A stretch of 64,000 nucleotides of DNA from Frigoribacterium sp. Leaf415 (GTDB lineage Bacteria; Actinomycetota; Actinomycetes; Actinomycetales; Microbacteriaceae), in assembly GCF_001424645.1 (NCBI RefSeq), contig NZ_LMQR01000001.1, forward strand, positions 2,921,492-2,985,491. Direction: 5' to 3'. A model generated the notes under the pieces. The model was not told where the DNA came from and did not search any database. It worked only from the letters and a program-made list of their open reading frames with translations. Within the stretch, counting starts at the first letter, position 1. Each line of letters opens with the position of its first letter. Shown here one piece after another: positions 42,325-50,302 of this stretch. The position numbers were made by a program, and so were the translations under genes.

Positions 42325-43694
42325 CGGGTGACCTCCATGGCTGGTTCCCAGCCCTCTCGTTGGCCGGCGCCGAGCCGGCTGAATCCTTGCAGGGCGCGAC
42401 CGGCACGGCCGTTCGCGAAACCGTCGAAGCCGATGCGTTCCATCGTCGCGGGGTGGGCGAGCCAGAGCTTCACCAGGTCGACGCGGCAGTCCTCGAACCA
42501 TGCGGCCAGCTGTTCGGCCGAGAAGGAGTCCGTGGCGGGTGCCTCGCCCGCGACGATCGCGGCGAGCCGCTCGTCCTGCTGCTCGTCCGTCAGGCCGGTG
42601 AAGTCGGCGAGGGCGTCGAGGCCCAGCGCGTAGGCCTCGGGGTCGCTCGGCAGGTCGGCGTTGCGCCAGCCGTCGCCGTAGCCGGCGGCGAGTTGGGCGT
42701 CGACCCGCGCGGCGAGGTCGATCGCATGCGTGGGGTCGTCCTGCGGCACGACGCGGGCCGCGACGGCGCGCAGCGTGGTCAGCTGCGCCTCGGTCAGCAC
42801 CTGCGGGGCGTAGCGCGGGTCGTCGGCGACGGCGCGCTTCGCGAGGATGCCGCGCGTGTTCGACGCCGTACGGCTCGATGCGATGACGCGGGCGAAGTCG
42901 TCCGACATCGCCGGAGCCCGCCCGGCGTCGTCGCGCCAGAACGTGCCGATGGCCCCGGCGACCTCGGTCGGCCGCTCGAGCGGCAGCAGGTGGCCCGCGC
43001 CGTCGAGGGTGAGGTGCGTGGCGCGCGGGTAGACGGAGCCGTTGAGGCGACGCTGGGCGTCCTCGCCGAGCGGGCCGTCGGCCCCGCCGGCCACGATCAG
43101 GGCAGGCAGGTCGAGGGTGCCGACCTCGGCCGACCAGTCCTCGCGGCTGCCGCGGTCGAACCAGGCCGTCCACGCCTCGGGGGAGGTGCGGTGCAGGTCG
43201 GCGAGGGCCTGGTCGTCGAGCACCGCGGGCAACGGGTCACCCACGTTGTCGTCGACGAAGGCGCGGGTCGTGTCGGCGTCGAGCGGGCCGTCGGCGGCCG
43301 CGGCGATCATCTGCTCGCGGTTCGCCTCGTCCATCGGCTCGGGTGACGGCGGGGAGGCCGCGAGCAGCACGACCCCGGCGAGCCCGAAGAGGCCGCCCTG
43401 GCCGGCGAGCGTGCGCGACGCGACGATCGAGGCGATCTTGCCGCCCATGCTGTGGCCGACGAGCAGCCAGCGGGTGGCGCCGTGTCGGCGGATCTGCCGG
43501 GTGACCTGGCGGACCATGTCGTCGACGGTCACCCCGTCGGCCGTGGTGGCGTCGCCGAAGCCGGGCAGGTCGAGGGCGACCACCTCGAAGTCGTCACCCA
43601 GTGCATCGGTGAGGGGCCCGTACTCGAGACGGCTCATGCCGAGGGCATGCAGGCAGAACAGGGTGGGGCGGGTGGTGGTGGTGTCGCTGGTCAC
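42321..43694 (-). CDS. Alpha/beta hydrolase fused to a Gluconate_2-dh3-like domain
   Basis: 457 residues. Residues 1-265 are an alpha/beta hydrolase: oxyanion segment LFCLHALGM, nucleophile Ser82 in GHSMGG, late His in LDGAGHLLPLERP. Residues about 275-440 resemble Gluconate_2-dh3, the small subunit of membrane gluconate/GMC dehydrogenases: LTEAQLTTLRAVAARVVPQD, GLDALADFTGL, VDLVKLWLAHPATMERIGFDG. These are usually separate genes. The GMC gene overlaps downstream, so the fused tail is probably its partner subunit. Confidence 0.85.
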   Translation of the reverse strand: MTSDTTTTRPTLFCLHALGMSRLEYGPLTDALGDDFEVVALDLPGFGDATTADGVTVDDMVRQVTRQIRRHGATRWLLVGHSMGGKIASIVASRTLAGQGGLFGLAGVVLLAASPPSPEPMDEANREQMIAAAADGPLDADTTRAFVDDNVGDPLPAVLDDQALADLHRTSPEAWTAWFDRGSREDWSAEVGTLDLPALIVAGGADGPLGEDAQRRLNGSVYPRATHLTLDGAGHLLPLERPTEVAGAIGTFWRDDAGRAPAMSDDFARVIASSRTASNTRGILAKRAVADDPRYAPQVLTEAQLTTLRAVAARVVPQDDPTHAIDLAARVDAQLAAGYGDGWRNADLPSDPEAYALGLDALADFTGLTDEQQDERLAAIVAGEAPATDSFSAEQLAAWFEDCRVDLVKLWLAHPATMERIGFDGFANGRAGRALQGFSRLGAGQREGWEPAMEVTR

Positions 43695-43934
43695 TCGGAC
43701 TCCTCGGAGAAGACGTGGTGCCGGGCGACGTCCCCCGTCGTCCCGACTAGGACGACGCTACGTCCGGCCGCCGACATCGGGCCGAAAGAGGGCGTGCGGA
43801 CCGTGCCGGTGGTACGACTGTCTGCCCGAGGACGGTGGTCGGCACGCTGGGAGGCGTACCCCGAGGAGGCGCGGGCGGCGGATGCTCAGGAGTCGCGCCT
43901 TGTGCGCGCCCCGCCGCCCCGGGAGGATGGGCGG

Positions 43935-44087
43935 ATGGAAACCGTCATCATCGCCCTCATGGTCATCGGGTCGATCGTCGTCATCTTCGGCATCGTCTTC
44001 TTCCTGGTCGCGGCGGTGCTGCCCTCCCGTGCGCCGCGCGCCGACCGCCGCGGTCGCGGCGGACGCCCCGCCGCCCGCACCCGCTAG
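43935..44087 (+). CDS. Small single-helix membrane protein
   Basis: 50 residues: METVIIALMVIGSIVVIFGI begins one hydrophobic helix (3-30), then a basic tail rich in Arg/Gly. GGGAGGATGGGCGG precedes the ATG. Not recognised. A dispersed-motif copy lies upstream at 43864. Confidence 0.6.
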   Translation: METVIIALMVIGSIVVIFGIVFFLVAAVLPSRAPRADRRGRGGRPAARTR

Positions 44088-44107
44088 CCCGGGCCCGGGG
44101 CACGACG

Positions 44108-44452
44108 ATGGACACGGGACTCGTCGTCCACCTCCAGCGTTGCGCGGCCCAGCTGGTGACCCGCCACGAGCTCCGCGACCGGTTCGACCTCGCGCGGACG
44201 GTCACGCACTCCGCAGACTTCCCGCGCCGCGCGGCTGCCGAACGGGCGGCCGACGAACTGCGCAGCTCGGGCTACGACGCCACGGTCACCCGGCACGGTC
44301 TGCTGGGGGCCGAGCTGCGGGCCAGCCGTGAGGACGCGCTCGACGACGACCGCGCCGTGACCTTCACCCGCGAGGTGTTCGACGTCGTGCAGAGAGCCGG
44401 CGGTCGGTACGACGGCTGGAGTGCCGAGGTCATCGCCGAAGCCCAGGCCTGA
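44108..44452 (+). CDS. RraB-domain protein
   Basis: 114 residues. FPRRAAAERAADELRSSGYD and the C-terminal VFDVVQRAGGRYDGWSAEV match the RraB (ribonuclease E inhibitor B) fold. In E. coli RraB binds RNase E; a role here is inferred only from the family. It starts 20 bases after the small membrane protein and may share its transcript. Confidence 0.8.
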   Translation: MDTGLVVHLQRCAAQLVTRHELRDRFDLARTVTHSADFPRRAAAERAADELRSSGYDATVTRHGLLGAELRASREDALDDDRAVTFTREVFDVVQRAGGRYDGWSAEVIAEAQA

Positions 44453-44478
44453 GCCGGCTGCCCCGTCTGTGCCCCCGC

Positions 44479-44544
44479 GTCGAACCACCGATGTGGTGTC
44501 GAACCGTCGATGTGCGTGGTTCGACACCACATCGGTGGTTCGAC
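44479..44544. terminator. 66-base palindrome at convergent gene ends
   Basis: GTCGAACCACCGATGTGGTG pairs perfectly with its complement ending at 44544, about 22 pairs, with an inner GTCGAACC/GGTTCGAC alternative. It lies between the convergent RraB and SDR genes; single copy in this window. Confidence 0.8.
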
Positions 44545-44557
44545 ATCGGCTCCCGCC

Positions 44558-45391
44558 CTACGGCACGATCGCGTCGACGTAGCCGCCGTCGACCCGCAGC
44601 GCCCCGCCCGTCGTCGCCGAGGCGAAGCGCGAGCTGAGGTAGACCACCATGTTCGCGATCTCCTCCGGCTCGATCAGGCGCTGGATCAGCGACTGCGGCC
44701 GGTGCCTCAGCATGAACTCGTGCTGTGCCTCGTCCCAGGGCAGGTCGTCGCCGACCAGCTCGCGCACGAACTCCTCGACGCCACCCGTGTGCGTCGGCCC
44801 GGCGATGACGCTGTTGACCGTCACGCCCGAACCCGCCGCCGCCTTCGCGAACCCCCGTGACACCCCCAGCAGCGCCGTCTTCGACACCCCGTAGTGGATC
44901 ATCTCGACCGGCGTCACGATCGCCGAGTCGCTCGCGATGTACTGCACCCGGCCCCAGCCGCGCTCCATCATGCCGGGCAGGTAGGCCCGCGTCAGCCGCA
45001 CCGCCGACAGCACGTTCGTCTCGAAGTAGCGCCGCCACTCGTCGTCGTCGATGCTCAGGGCGTCGGCCGAGCCGAAGACGCCGAGGTTGTTCACCAGCAC
45101 GTCGACCTCGGGGAAGGCCGCGACCGCCGCCTGGGCGCCCGTCTCGGTGGCCAGGTCGGCCGCGAGCGTGACGACCCGCGCCTCCCGGGTGTCGTCGTCG
45201 AGGGCGGCGAAGTCGGCGTCGCTCGCCAACGATTCGAGGAGGCGCGCCCGGGCCGCCCCCGTGGTCTCGGTCGAGCGTCCGTTCACGATGACGCGGGCCC
45301 CGGCTGCAGCCAGCCCCCGGGCGATCGCGAAGCCGATGCCCTGGGTCGATCCGGTGACGAGTGCGGTGGTGCCGTCGAGTTCGATCTTCAT
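44558..45391 (-). CDS. SDR-family oxidoreductase with inserted loop
   Basis: 277 residues, classical SDR: VTGSTQGIGFAIA (cofactor), LVNNLGVFG, catalytic YGVSK, C-terminal LRVDGGYVDAIVP. Between RSTETTG and VVTLAADLATETG there are about 27 extra residues (RLLESLASDADFAALDDDTR) compared with relatives. The DNA of this insert is bounded by two dispersed-motif copies in opposite orientation (45176 and 45236). Substrate unknown. Confidence 0.9.
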   Translation of the reverse strand: MKIELDGTTALVTGSTQGIGFAIARGLAAAGARVIVNGRSTETTGAARARLLESLASDADFAALDDDTREARVVTLAADLATETGAQAAVAAFPEVDVLVNNLGVFGSADALSIDDDEWRRYFETNVLSAVRLTRAYLPGMMERGWGRVQYIASDSAIVTPVEMIHYGVSKTALLGVSRGFAKAAAGSGVTVNSVIAGPTHTGGVEEFVRELVGDDLPWDEAQHEFMLRHRPQSLIQRLIEPEEIANMVVYLSSRFASATTGGALRVDGGYVDAIVP

Positions 45392-45427
45392 GGGTCCATC
45401 CTGCTGGCCCGCCCCCGGGTGCCTGCC

Positions 45428-45485
45428 GAGATGTCACGACTTGCCGCTCACCTTCGAACCTGAGCGGCAAGTCGTGACATCTCGA
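45428..45485. repeat. Palindromic repeat family A, copy 4
   Basis: 58 bases, arms CGAGATGTCACGACTTGCCG; centre CACCTTCGAACCTG (one arm change). It lies upstream of the SDR gene and downstream of the ATPase, both minus strand. Confidence 0.93.
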
Positions 45486-45487
45486 CG

Positions 45488-45524
45488 CAGGGGGCAGGGG
45501 GCAGGGGGCAGGGGCAGGGGCGGG
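45488..45524. repeat. GCAGGGG short tandem repeat
   Basis: GCAGGGG/GCAGGG units repeated five times, ending two bases from the ATPase stop codon. Noncoding. Confidence 0.85.
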
Positions 45525-45525
45525 C

Positions 45526-46416
45526 TCAGCGGCGGCGGGGCACGACCATCGGCGACCCGGTCACGGGGTCCGGCACGACGACGCAGGGCAGGTCGAACAC
45601 GTCGGTCACGAGCTGCTCGGTCAGCACCTCGGCCGGGGTGCCCGTCGCCACCACGTCGCCGTCGGCCATCACGATCAGGTCGGTCGCGTACCGCGCGGCC
45701 TGGTTGAGGTCGTGCAGCACCGCGACCACGGTCGTGCCCTGCCCGTGCAGCCGGGCGAACAGGTCGAGCAGGTCGTACTGGTGGGCGATGTCGAGGTAGG
45801 TCGTCGGCTCGTCGAGCAGCAGCACCGGGGTCTGCTGCGCGAGCGCCATCGCCACCCACACGCGCTGGCGCTGCCCGCCCGACAGTTCGTCGACCGGCAC
45901 GTCGACCAGCTCGGTGAGGTCGGTCTCGGCCAGGGCCGCGTCGACGGCCTCGCGGTCGGTGCCGGTCCACTGCCGGAAGAGCCCCTGGTGCGGGTAGCGG
46001 CCACGCGAGACGAGTTCGGCGACCGTGATGCCGTCGGGTGCGGTCGAGGTCTGCGGCAGGAGGCCGACGATGCGGGCCACCTCTTTCGCCGGCACGCCCG
46101 CGAGCTCGCGTCCGTCGAGCAGGACCGACCCCGACCGGGGCTTCAGGAGGCGCGCGAAGGCCCTCAGCAAGGTCGACTTCCCGCAGGCGTTCGGCCCGAC
46201 GATGACCGTGAACGAGCCGTCGCGCACGTCGGCGTCGACGGCCTCGCTCACCGTGCGCCGGTCGTAGGCGAGGTGCGCTCCGCGGGCGACGAGGAGGGAG
46301 GCGCGGGTCCCGTCGGAGGCGCGGGCGGCGTCGGTCGCACCGGTCACGTCGGTCGCACGGGTCGCGTCGGGCGCACCGGTCACGTCGGGAGCGGGCGGGC
46401 GGGTGGCGTCGTTCAC
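45526..46416 (-). CDS. Siderophore ABC importer ATPase (second system)
   Basis: 296 residues, FepC type: Walker A GPNACGKST, signature LSGGQRQR, Walker B VLLLDEPTTYLD, H-loop VLHDLNQAA. The N-terminal about 32 residues are a Thr/Ala/Asp repeat (DVTGAPDATRATDVTGATDA), from a DNA repeat with two motif copies (46296, 46313). GTG at 46416 overlaps the permease stop (GTGA). Last gene of the fecCDE-like minus operon. Confidence 0.93.
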   Translation of the reverse strand: MNDATRPPAPDVTGAPDATRATDVTGATDAARASDGTRASLLVARGAHLAYDRRTVSEAVDADVRDGSFTVIVGPNACGKSTLLRAFARLLKPRSGSVLLDGRELAGVPAKEVARIVGLLPQTSTAPDGITVAELVSRGRYPHQGLFRQWTGTDREAVDAALAETDLTELVDVPVDELSGGQRQRVWVAMALAQQTPVLLLDEPTTYLDIAHQYDLLDLFARLHGQGTTVVAVLHDLNQAARYATDLIVMADGDVVATGTPAEVLTEQLVTDVFDLPCVVVPDPVTGSPMVVPRRR

Positions 46417-47531
46417 GCGGACCTCCGGGATTCCGAGACGAGCAGCGTGATCAGGTAGATCCCACCGATCACGAGGGTGACGAGGCCGACCGGCACGGGG
46501 TTGGCGGCCACGTGCTGGGCGATCAGGTCGGCGACGAGCAGCAGCACCCCGCCGACGAGCCCGCCCGCGACGAGCGGCACCCCGGCCGAGCGCACCAGGC
46601 GTCGGGCGAGCTGCGGCGCGGCCAGGGCCACGAACGCGATCGGCCCGGTGCTGGCGGTCACGACGGCGGTCAGCGCGACGCCGACCACGACGAGCGCCAG
46701 GCGCGACCGTTCGGCGCTCAGGCCGTGCGACCGGGCGGCATCGTCGCCGAGCTCGAGCTGACGCAGCGGCCGCGACAACCCCATCACGAGCGGGGTCAGC
46801 ACGACGAGCAGCACCAGCGCCGGGACGAGCTGCTGCCAGCCGACCAGCGCGAGCGAGCCCGCCCCCCAGAACGAGGCGGTCAGCGCCACCTCGGTCTGGG
46901 CGCGCAGCAGCAGCCAGCTGTTGACCGAGTGCAGCAGGGCCGTGACGCCGATGCCCACGATGATCAGCCGCAGTCCGTGCACGCCGCGGCGGTAGGCGAG
47001 CACGTAGACGACGAGGGCGGTCACGAGCCCGCCGATCAGGGCGCCGACGGCCGTGCCGATCGTCGAGGCCGCACCCGACACGATGACGACGATCGCCCCG
47101 GTGTAGGCGCCGGTCGAGAAGCCGATCACGTCGGGCGAGCCCAGCGGGTTGCGGGTCAGCGACTGGAAGATCGCGCCCGAGACGCCGAGCGCGGCGCCGA
47201 AGACGAGGGCCGCGAGGACGCGCGGTAACCGCCAGTTCAGCACGATGGTGGACGCGAACCCGTCGCCGCCGAACAGCGCCCGCACGACCTCGGGCGGGCT
47301 GAGCGGGTAGTCGCCGATGCCGAGGGCGACGATCGCGACGACGACGGCCACCACGACCAGCACCAGCGTCGCCGTGCGTCGCCGCCCGCCGGTCGAGCGC
47401 CACGAGCACAGGAGGCGCGGGCCGACACCCGGGGACGCCGACGTCGTCCGTGTACCCGGCGTCGTCCCCGTGCCAGGAGTCGTCCGTGTGCCCCGAGTCG
47501 AGCGCGTGCCCGGTTCGTCCGCCCGCGTCAT
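46413..47531 (-). CDS. FecCD-family siderophore permease
   Basis: 372 residues, nine to ten helices. RLPRVLAALVFGAALGVSGA, GSPDVIGFSTGAYTGA and GPIAFVALAAPQLARRL are the family elements. The N-terminal about 50 residues are a Thr/Gly/Pro repeat (RTTPGTGTTPGTRTT) encoded by a short DNA repeat at about 47440-47510, unlike normal FecD. Coupled to both neighbours. Confidence 0.92.
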   Translation of the reverse strand: MTRADEPGTRSTRGTRTTPGTGTTPGTRTTSASPGVGPRLLCSWRSTGGRRRTATLVLVVVAVVVAIVALGIGDYPLSPPEVVRALFGGDGFASTIVLNWRLPRVLAALVFGAALGVSGAIFQSLTRNPLGSPDVIGFSTGAYTGAIVVIVSGAASTIGTAVGALIGGLVTALVVYVLAYRRGVHGLRLIIVGIGVTALLHSVNSWLLLRAQTEVALTASFWGAGSLALVGWQQLVPALVLLVVLTPLVMGLSRPLRQLELGDDAARSHGLSAERSRLALVVVGVALTAVVTASTGPIAFVALAAPQLARRLVRSAGVPLVAGGLVGGVLLLVADLIAQHVAANPVPVGLVTLVIGGIYLITLLVSESRRSA

Positions 47532-48589
47532 GCGCCGCCCACCCGTCGGCGTCGGGCGATCGCGATCAGCACGGGAGCGCCGACGGCGGCCGTGACCAGC
47601 CCGGCGGCCAGCTCGCCCGGGGGAGCGACTACGCGACCGAGCACGTCGGCGAGCAGCAGCAGCACGGGCCCGAGCACGGCCGAGAGCGCGGTGATCCACG
47701 GCTGGCTGGGGCCGACGACGCCTCGGGCCGCGTGCGCGACCATGAGCCCCACGAACGCGATGGGCCCGACCACGGCGGTCGCGCCTCCGGCCAGCAGGGT
47801 GACGACGACCAACGAGACGACGCGGACGGCGGGCACCGAGACGCCGACCGACGCGGCGTGCTCGTCGCCGAGCGCGACGGCGTCGAGCGGACGCGAGGCG
47901 ATCAGGGCGACGACGACCCCGGCCGCGACGAAGGGCAGCACGGTGACCACGGGCTCCCAGCCGCGGTCGGCGAGCGAGCCGACCTCCCAGGCGCGGACGG
48001 CGTCGAAGCGGCGGGGGTCGGCCAGCACGATCGACGAGGTGATGCCCGCGAGCACCGACCCGAGCGCGAGGCCGGCGAGGGTCAGGCGGGCGGGACCACC
48101 GCCTCCTCGTCCGGCGCCGCCGATCAGCGCGACGGCGACCGTCGCGACACCGGCGCCGACGAACGAGAACCAGACCCAGCCGCTCGCCGAGGTGACCCCT
48201 GCGAAGCCGACCGCGAGAGCGACGGCGAAGGCGCTGCCCGAGGTGACGCCGAGGATGCCCGGGTCGGCCAGCGGGTTGCGCGTCACGGCCTGCACGACGG
48301 CGCCGGCGACCCCGAGCCCGGCGCCGGCCACGATCGCGGCGACCGTGCGCGGCAGGCGGAGGTCGAGCACGGCGGTGGCGTCGGCCGTGTCGCGGCTCGC
48401 GGCCCCGGTGAGGATGCGCAGGACCTCGTCGAGGGCGACCGGCCGCGCGCCGACGGCGAGGCCCAGCACGACGGCGAGGGCCAGCAGGGCCAGGGCGGCC
48501 AGGAGGGCGAGGAGGCGCGTGCGGGTGCGCCGGGAGCCTCGCGTCGGTCGCGGGGCACGGCCGACCGTGAGCGCTCGGGGCATCGCCAT
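47528..48589 (-). CDS. FecCD-family siderophore permease
   Basis: 353 residues. RLPRTVAAIVAGAGLGVAGAVVQ, NPLADPGILGVTSGSA, GPIAFVGLMVAHAARG. First gene of the minus operon, behind iron box 2. It heterodimerises with the next permease. ATG 48589 or 48583 could start it. Confidence 0.92.
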   Translation of the reverse strand: MAMPRALTVGRAPRPTRGSRRTRTRLLALLAALALLALAVVLGLAVGARPVALDEVLRILTGAASRDTADATAVLDLRLPRTVAAIVAGAGLGVAGAVVQAVTRNPLADPGILGVTSGSAFAVALAVGFAGVTSASGWVWFSFVGAGVATVAVALIGGAGRGGGGPARLTLAGLALGSVLAGITSSIVLADPRRFDAVRAWEVGSLADRGWEPVVTVLPFVAAGVVVALIASRPLDAVALGDEHAASVGVSVPAVRVVSLVVVTLLAGGATAVVGPIAFVGLMVAHAARGVVGPSQPWITALSAVLGPVLLLLADVLGRVVAPPGELAAGLVTAAVGAPVLIAIARRRRVGGA

Positions 48590-48594
48590 GATGA

Positions 48595-48613
48595 TTAGCT
48601 TAGGCTACCCTCA
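48595..48613. promoter_or_regulatory. IdeR/DtxR iron box 2
   Basis: TTAGCTTAGGCTACCCTCA matches the 19-base iron-box consensus at 16 positions. It sits between the divergent permease operon and binding-protein gene and could repress both when iron is plentiful. Confidence 0.85.
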
Positions 48614-48711
48614 CTTGGAGTCCTGTCGGGCGGCGCCCGCCGTGACACCCGGCACCCGACCTCCCGCCCGACACCACGTCACAGCACCGACGTCACAGCC
48701 CTGAGGAACAC

Positions 48712-49707
48712 ATGCGCAAGACACTCTCGATCGCCGCCGCCGTGGCGGTCGCCACCCTCGCCCTGGCCGGCTGCTCGGCCGACACCGACTCCGACGACGC
48801 CGCCGGCGGCGCCTCGGGCGGGTCGGGCGCGTTCCCCGTCTCGATCGAGACGAAGTTCGGCGAGGTCACCGTCGAGAAGAAGCCGACGCGCGTCGTCGCG
48901 CTGGGCTGGGGCGACGCCGAGGCGGCGCTCGCGCTGGGCGTGCAGCCCGTCGGGGCGTCGGACTGGCTGGCCTTCGGCGACGAGGCCGACGGCGTCGGCC
49001 CCTGGGCGCAGGGTCTCTACGACCAGGCCCCCGAGATCATCGGCACCCTGGAGCCCTCCTACGAGGCCATCGCGGCCCTCGAGCCCGACGTGATCCTCGA
49101 CACCAAGAGCTCGGGCGACCAGGAGCGTTACGACCGCCTGTCGAGCATCGCCCCGACCGTCGGCGTGCCCGAGGGCGGCGACAGCTACCTGACCGACTTC
49201 GACGACCAGATGGAGCTCGTGTCGAAGGCGCTCGGTGAGGAGGCCAAGGGCGAGCAGCTCGTCGACGAGAACGAGAAGGCCGTCGAGGCCGTCGCCGCCG
49301 CCCACCCCGAGTGGAAGGGCAAGACGATCACCGCCGCCACGAAGACCAGTGAGGGCTGGGGCGCCTACGTCGAGGACAGCGAGCGGGTCGACCAGCTCGA
49401 GGCGCTCGGCTTCGAGCAGAACCCCGCCATCTCGGCGCTGCAGCCGAACGCCGGTGGCTTCTCGGTGTCGATCTCGAGCGAGCAGCTCGACCAGATCGAC
49501 GCCGACGTCATCGTGGCGTTCCCGATCTACATCGACACCACCGAGATCACCGACGACCCGCAGTGGAAGGCCCTGTCGGCCGTGCAGGACGGCCACGCGG
49601 TCGTCATCGACGGTGACGTCGCCGCCGCGTACTCGCTCGGCTCGGCCCTGTCGCGTCAGTACGCGCTGGACAAGCTGGTGCCGCTGCTCGAGGGCGCCAC
49701 GAAGTAG
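48712..49707 (+). CDS. Siderophore-binding lipoprotein (second system)
   Basis: 331 residues. Signal peptide with lipobox LAGC, Gly/Ser linker, then the type III periplasmic fold: KKPTRVVALGWGDAEAALAL, PSYEAIAALEPDVILD. It diverges from the permease operon and shares its iron box; together they make a complete importer. Confidence 0.93.
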   Translation: MRKTLSIAAAVAVATLALAGCSADTDSDDAAGGASGGSGAFPVSIETKFGEVTVEKKPTRVVALGWGDAEAALALGVQPVGASDWLAFGDEADGVGPWAQGLYDQAPEIIGTLEPSYEAIAALEPDVILDTKSSGDQERYDRLSSIAPTVGVPEGGDSYLTDFDDQMELVSKALGEEAKGEQLVDENEKAVEAVAAAHPEWKGKTITAATKTSEGWGAYVEDSERVDQLEALGFEQNPAISALQPNAGGFSVSISSEQLDQIDADVIVAFPIYIDTTEITDDPQWKALSAVQDGHAVVIDGDVAAAYSLGSALSRQYALDKLVPLLEGATK

Positions 49708-49752
49708 TCGCCGCGCCCGCGCCTGTCGCGGTTCGTGCCGCGACGAGCAGAG

Positions 49753-49810
49753 CGGGCGGGTTCGTCCGATGTGGGCGTCGTCGGACGCCCGCATCGTCCG
49801 GACCCGCCCG
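49753..49810. repeat. Imperfect 58-base inverted repeat
   Basis: CGGGCGGGTTCGTCCGATG pairs with CATCGTCCGGACCCGCCCG with central mismatches, then TTTCTG. Inner GGGCGTCGTCGGACGCCC makes a second hairpin. Probably terminates the binding-protein transcript. Confidence 0.6.
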
Positions 49811-49872
49811 TTTCTGCGTGTTCGACAGCACCCGGGTGTGCCAGATCGCTGCAGAGGGTGAAAGATGTTCTG

Positions 49873-50232
49873 GTGACCCACGAGCTGCACGACCTGATGA
49901 CCCCCGAGAAGAACGTCCAACGCATCATGTGGACCGGCACGATCTGGTTCGTCGCCGCGGTCGGCAGCGTGGCGGTGGCCCTGGGGCTGCTGCTCTCGTC
50001 CGGCTGGCGTCCGGCGTTGCTCTCGGCCGGTGTGGCCACGCTGTTCTGGGTCGGTGCCGCGCTCGTCGCCCTGAGCGTCGGCCTGATCGGCTGGTCGGGC
50101 TGCCCGATCCTCGAGGTCGACGTCCCCACGGCGGACCGCAACAAGACCCGCACCATGCAGGCCGGCACGATGCTCTTCATCGTCGGCGGTGCCGCCGCGC
50201 TGCTCGCCGTCCTGCTCGGCCCCGCGAGCTGA
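49873..50232 (+). CDS. Small membrane protein, unknown
   Basis: 119 residues from GTG 49873 (GTG 49858 also possible). Three helices (about 24-45, 50-72, 96-116) around a loop PILEVDVPTADRNKTRTMQAG. A conserved-looking EKNVQRIMWTGTIWF opens the membrane part. Not recognised. Confidence 0.65.
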   Translation: MTHELHDLMTPEKNVQRIMWTGTIWFVAAVGSVAVALGLLLSSGWRPALLSAGVATLFWVGAALVALSVGLIGWSGCPILEVDVPTADRNKTRTMQAGTMLFIVGGAAALLAVLLGPAS

Positions 50233-50302
50233 GCCCCGCGAGCTGAGCCCCGCCAGCCGAGCGGGGGACACCTCACGACGACCCGTCACTAGGGTGGCGC
50301 GA

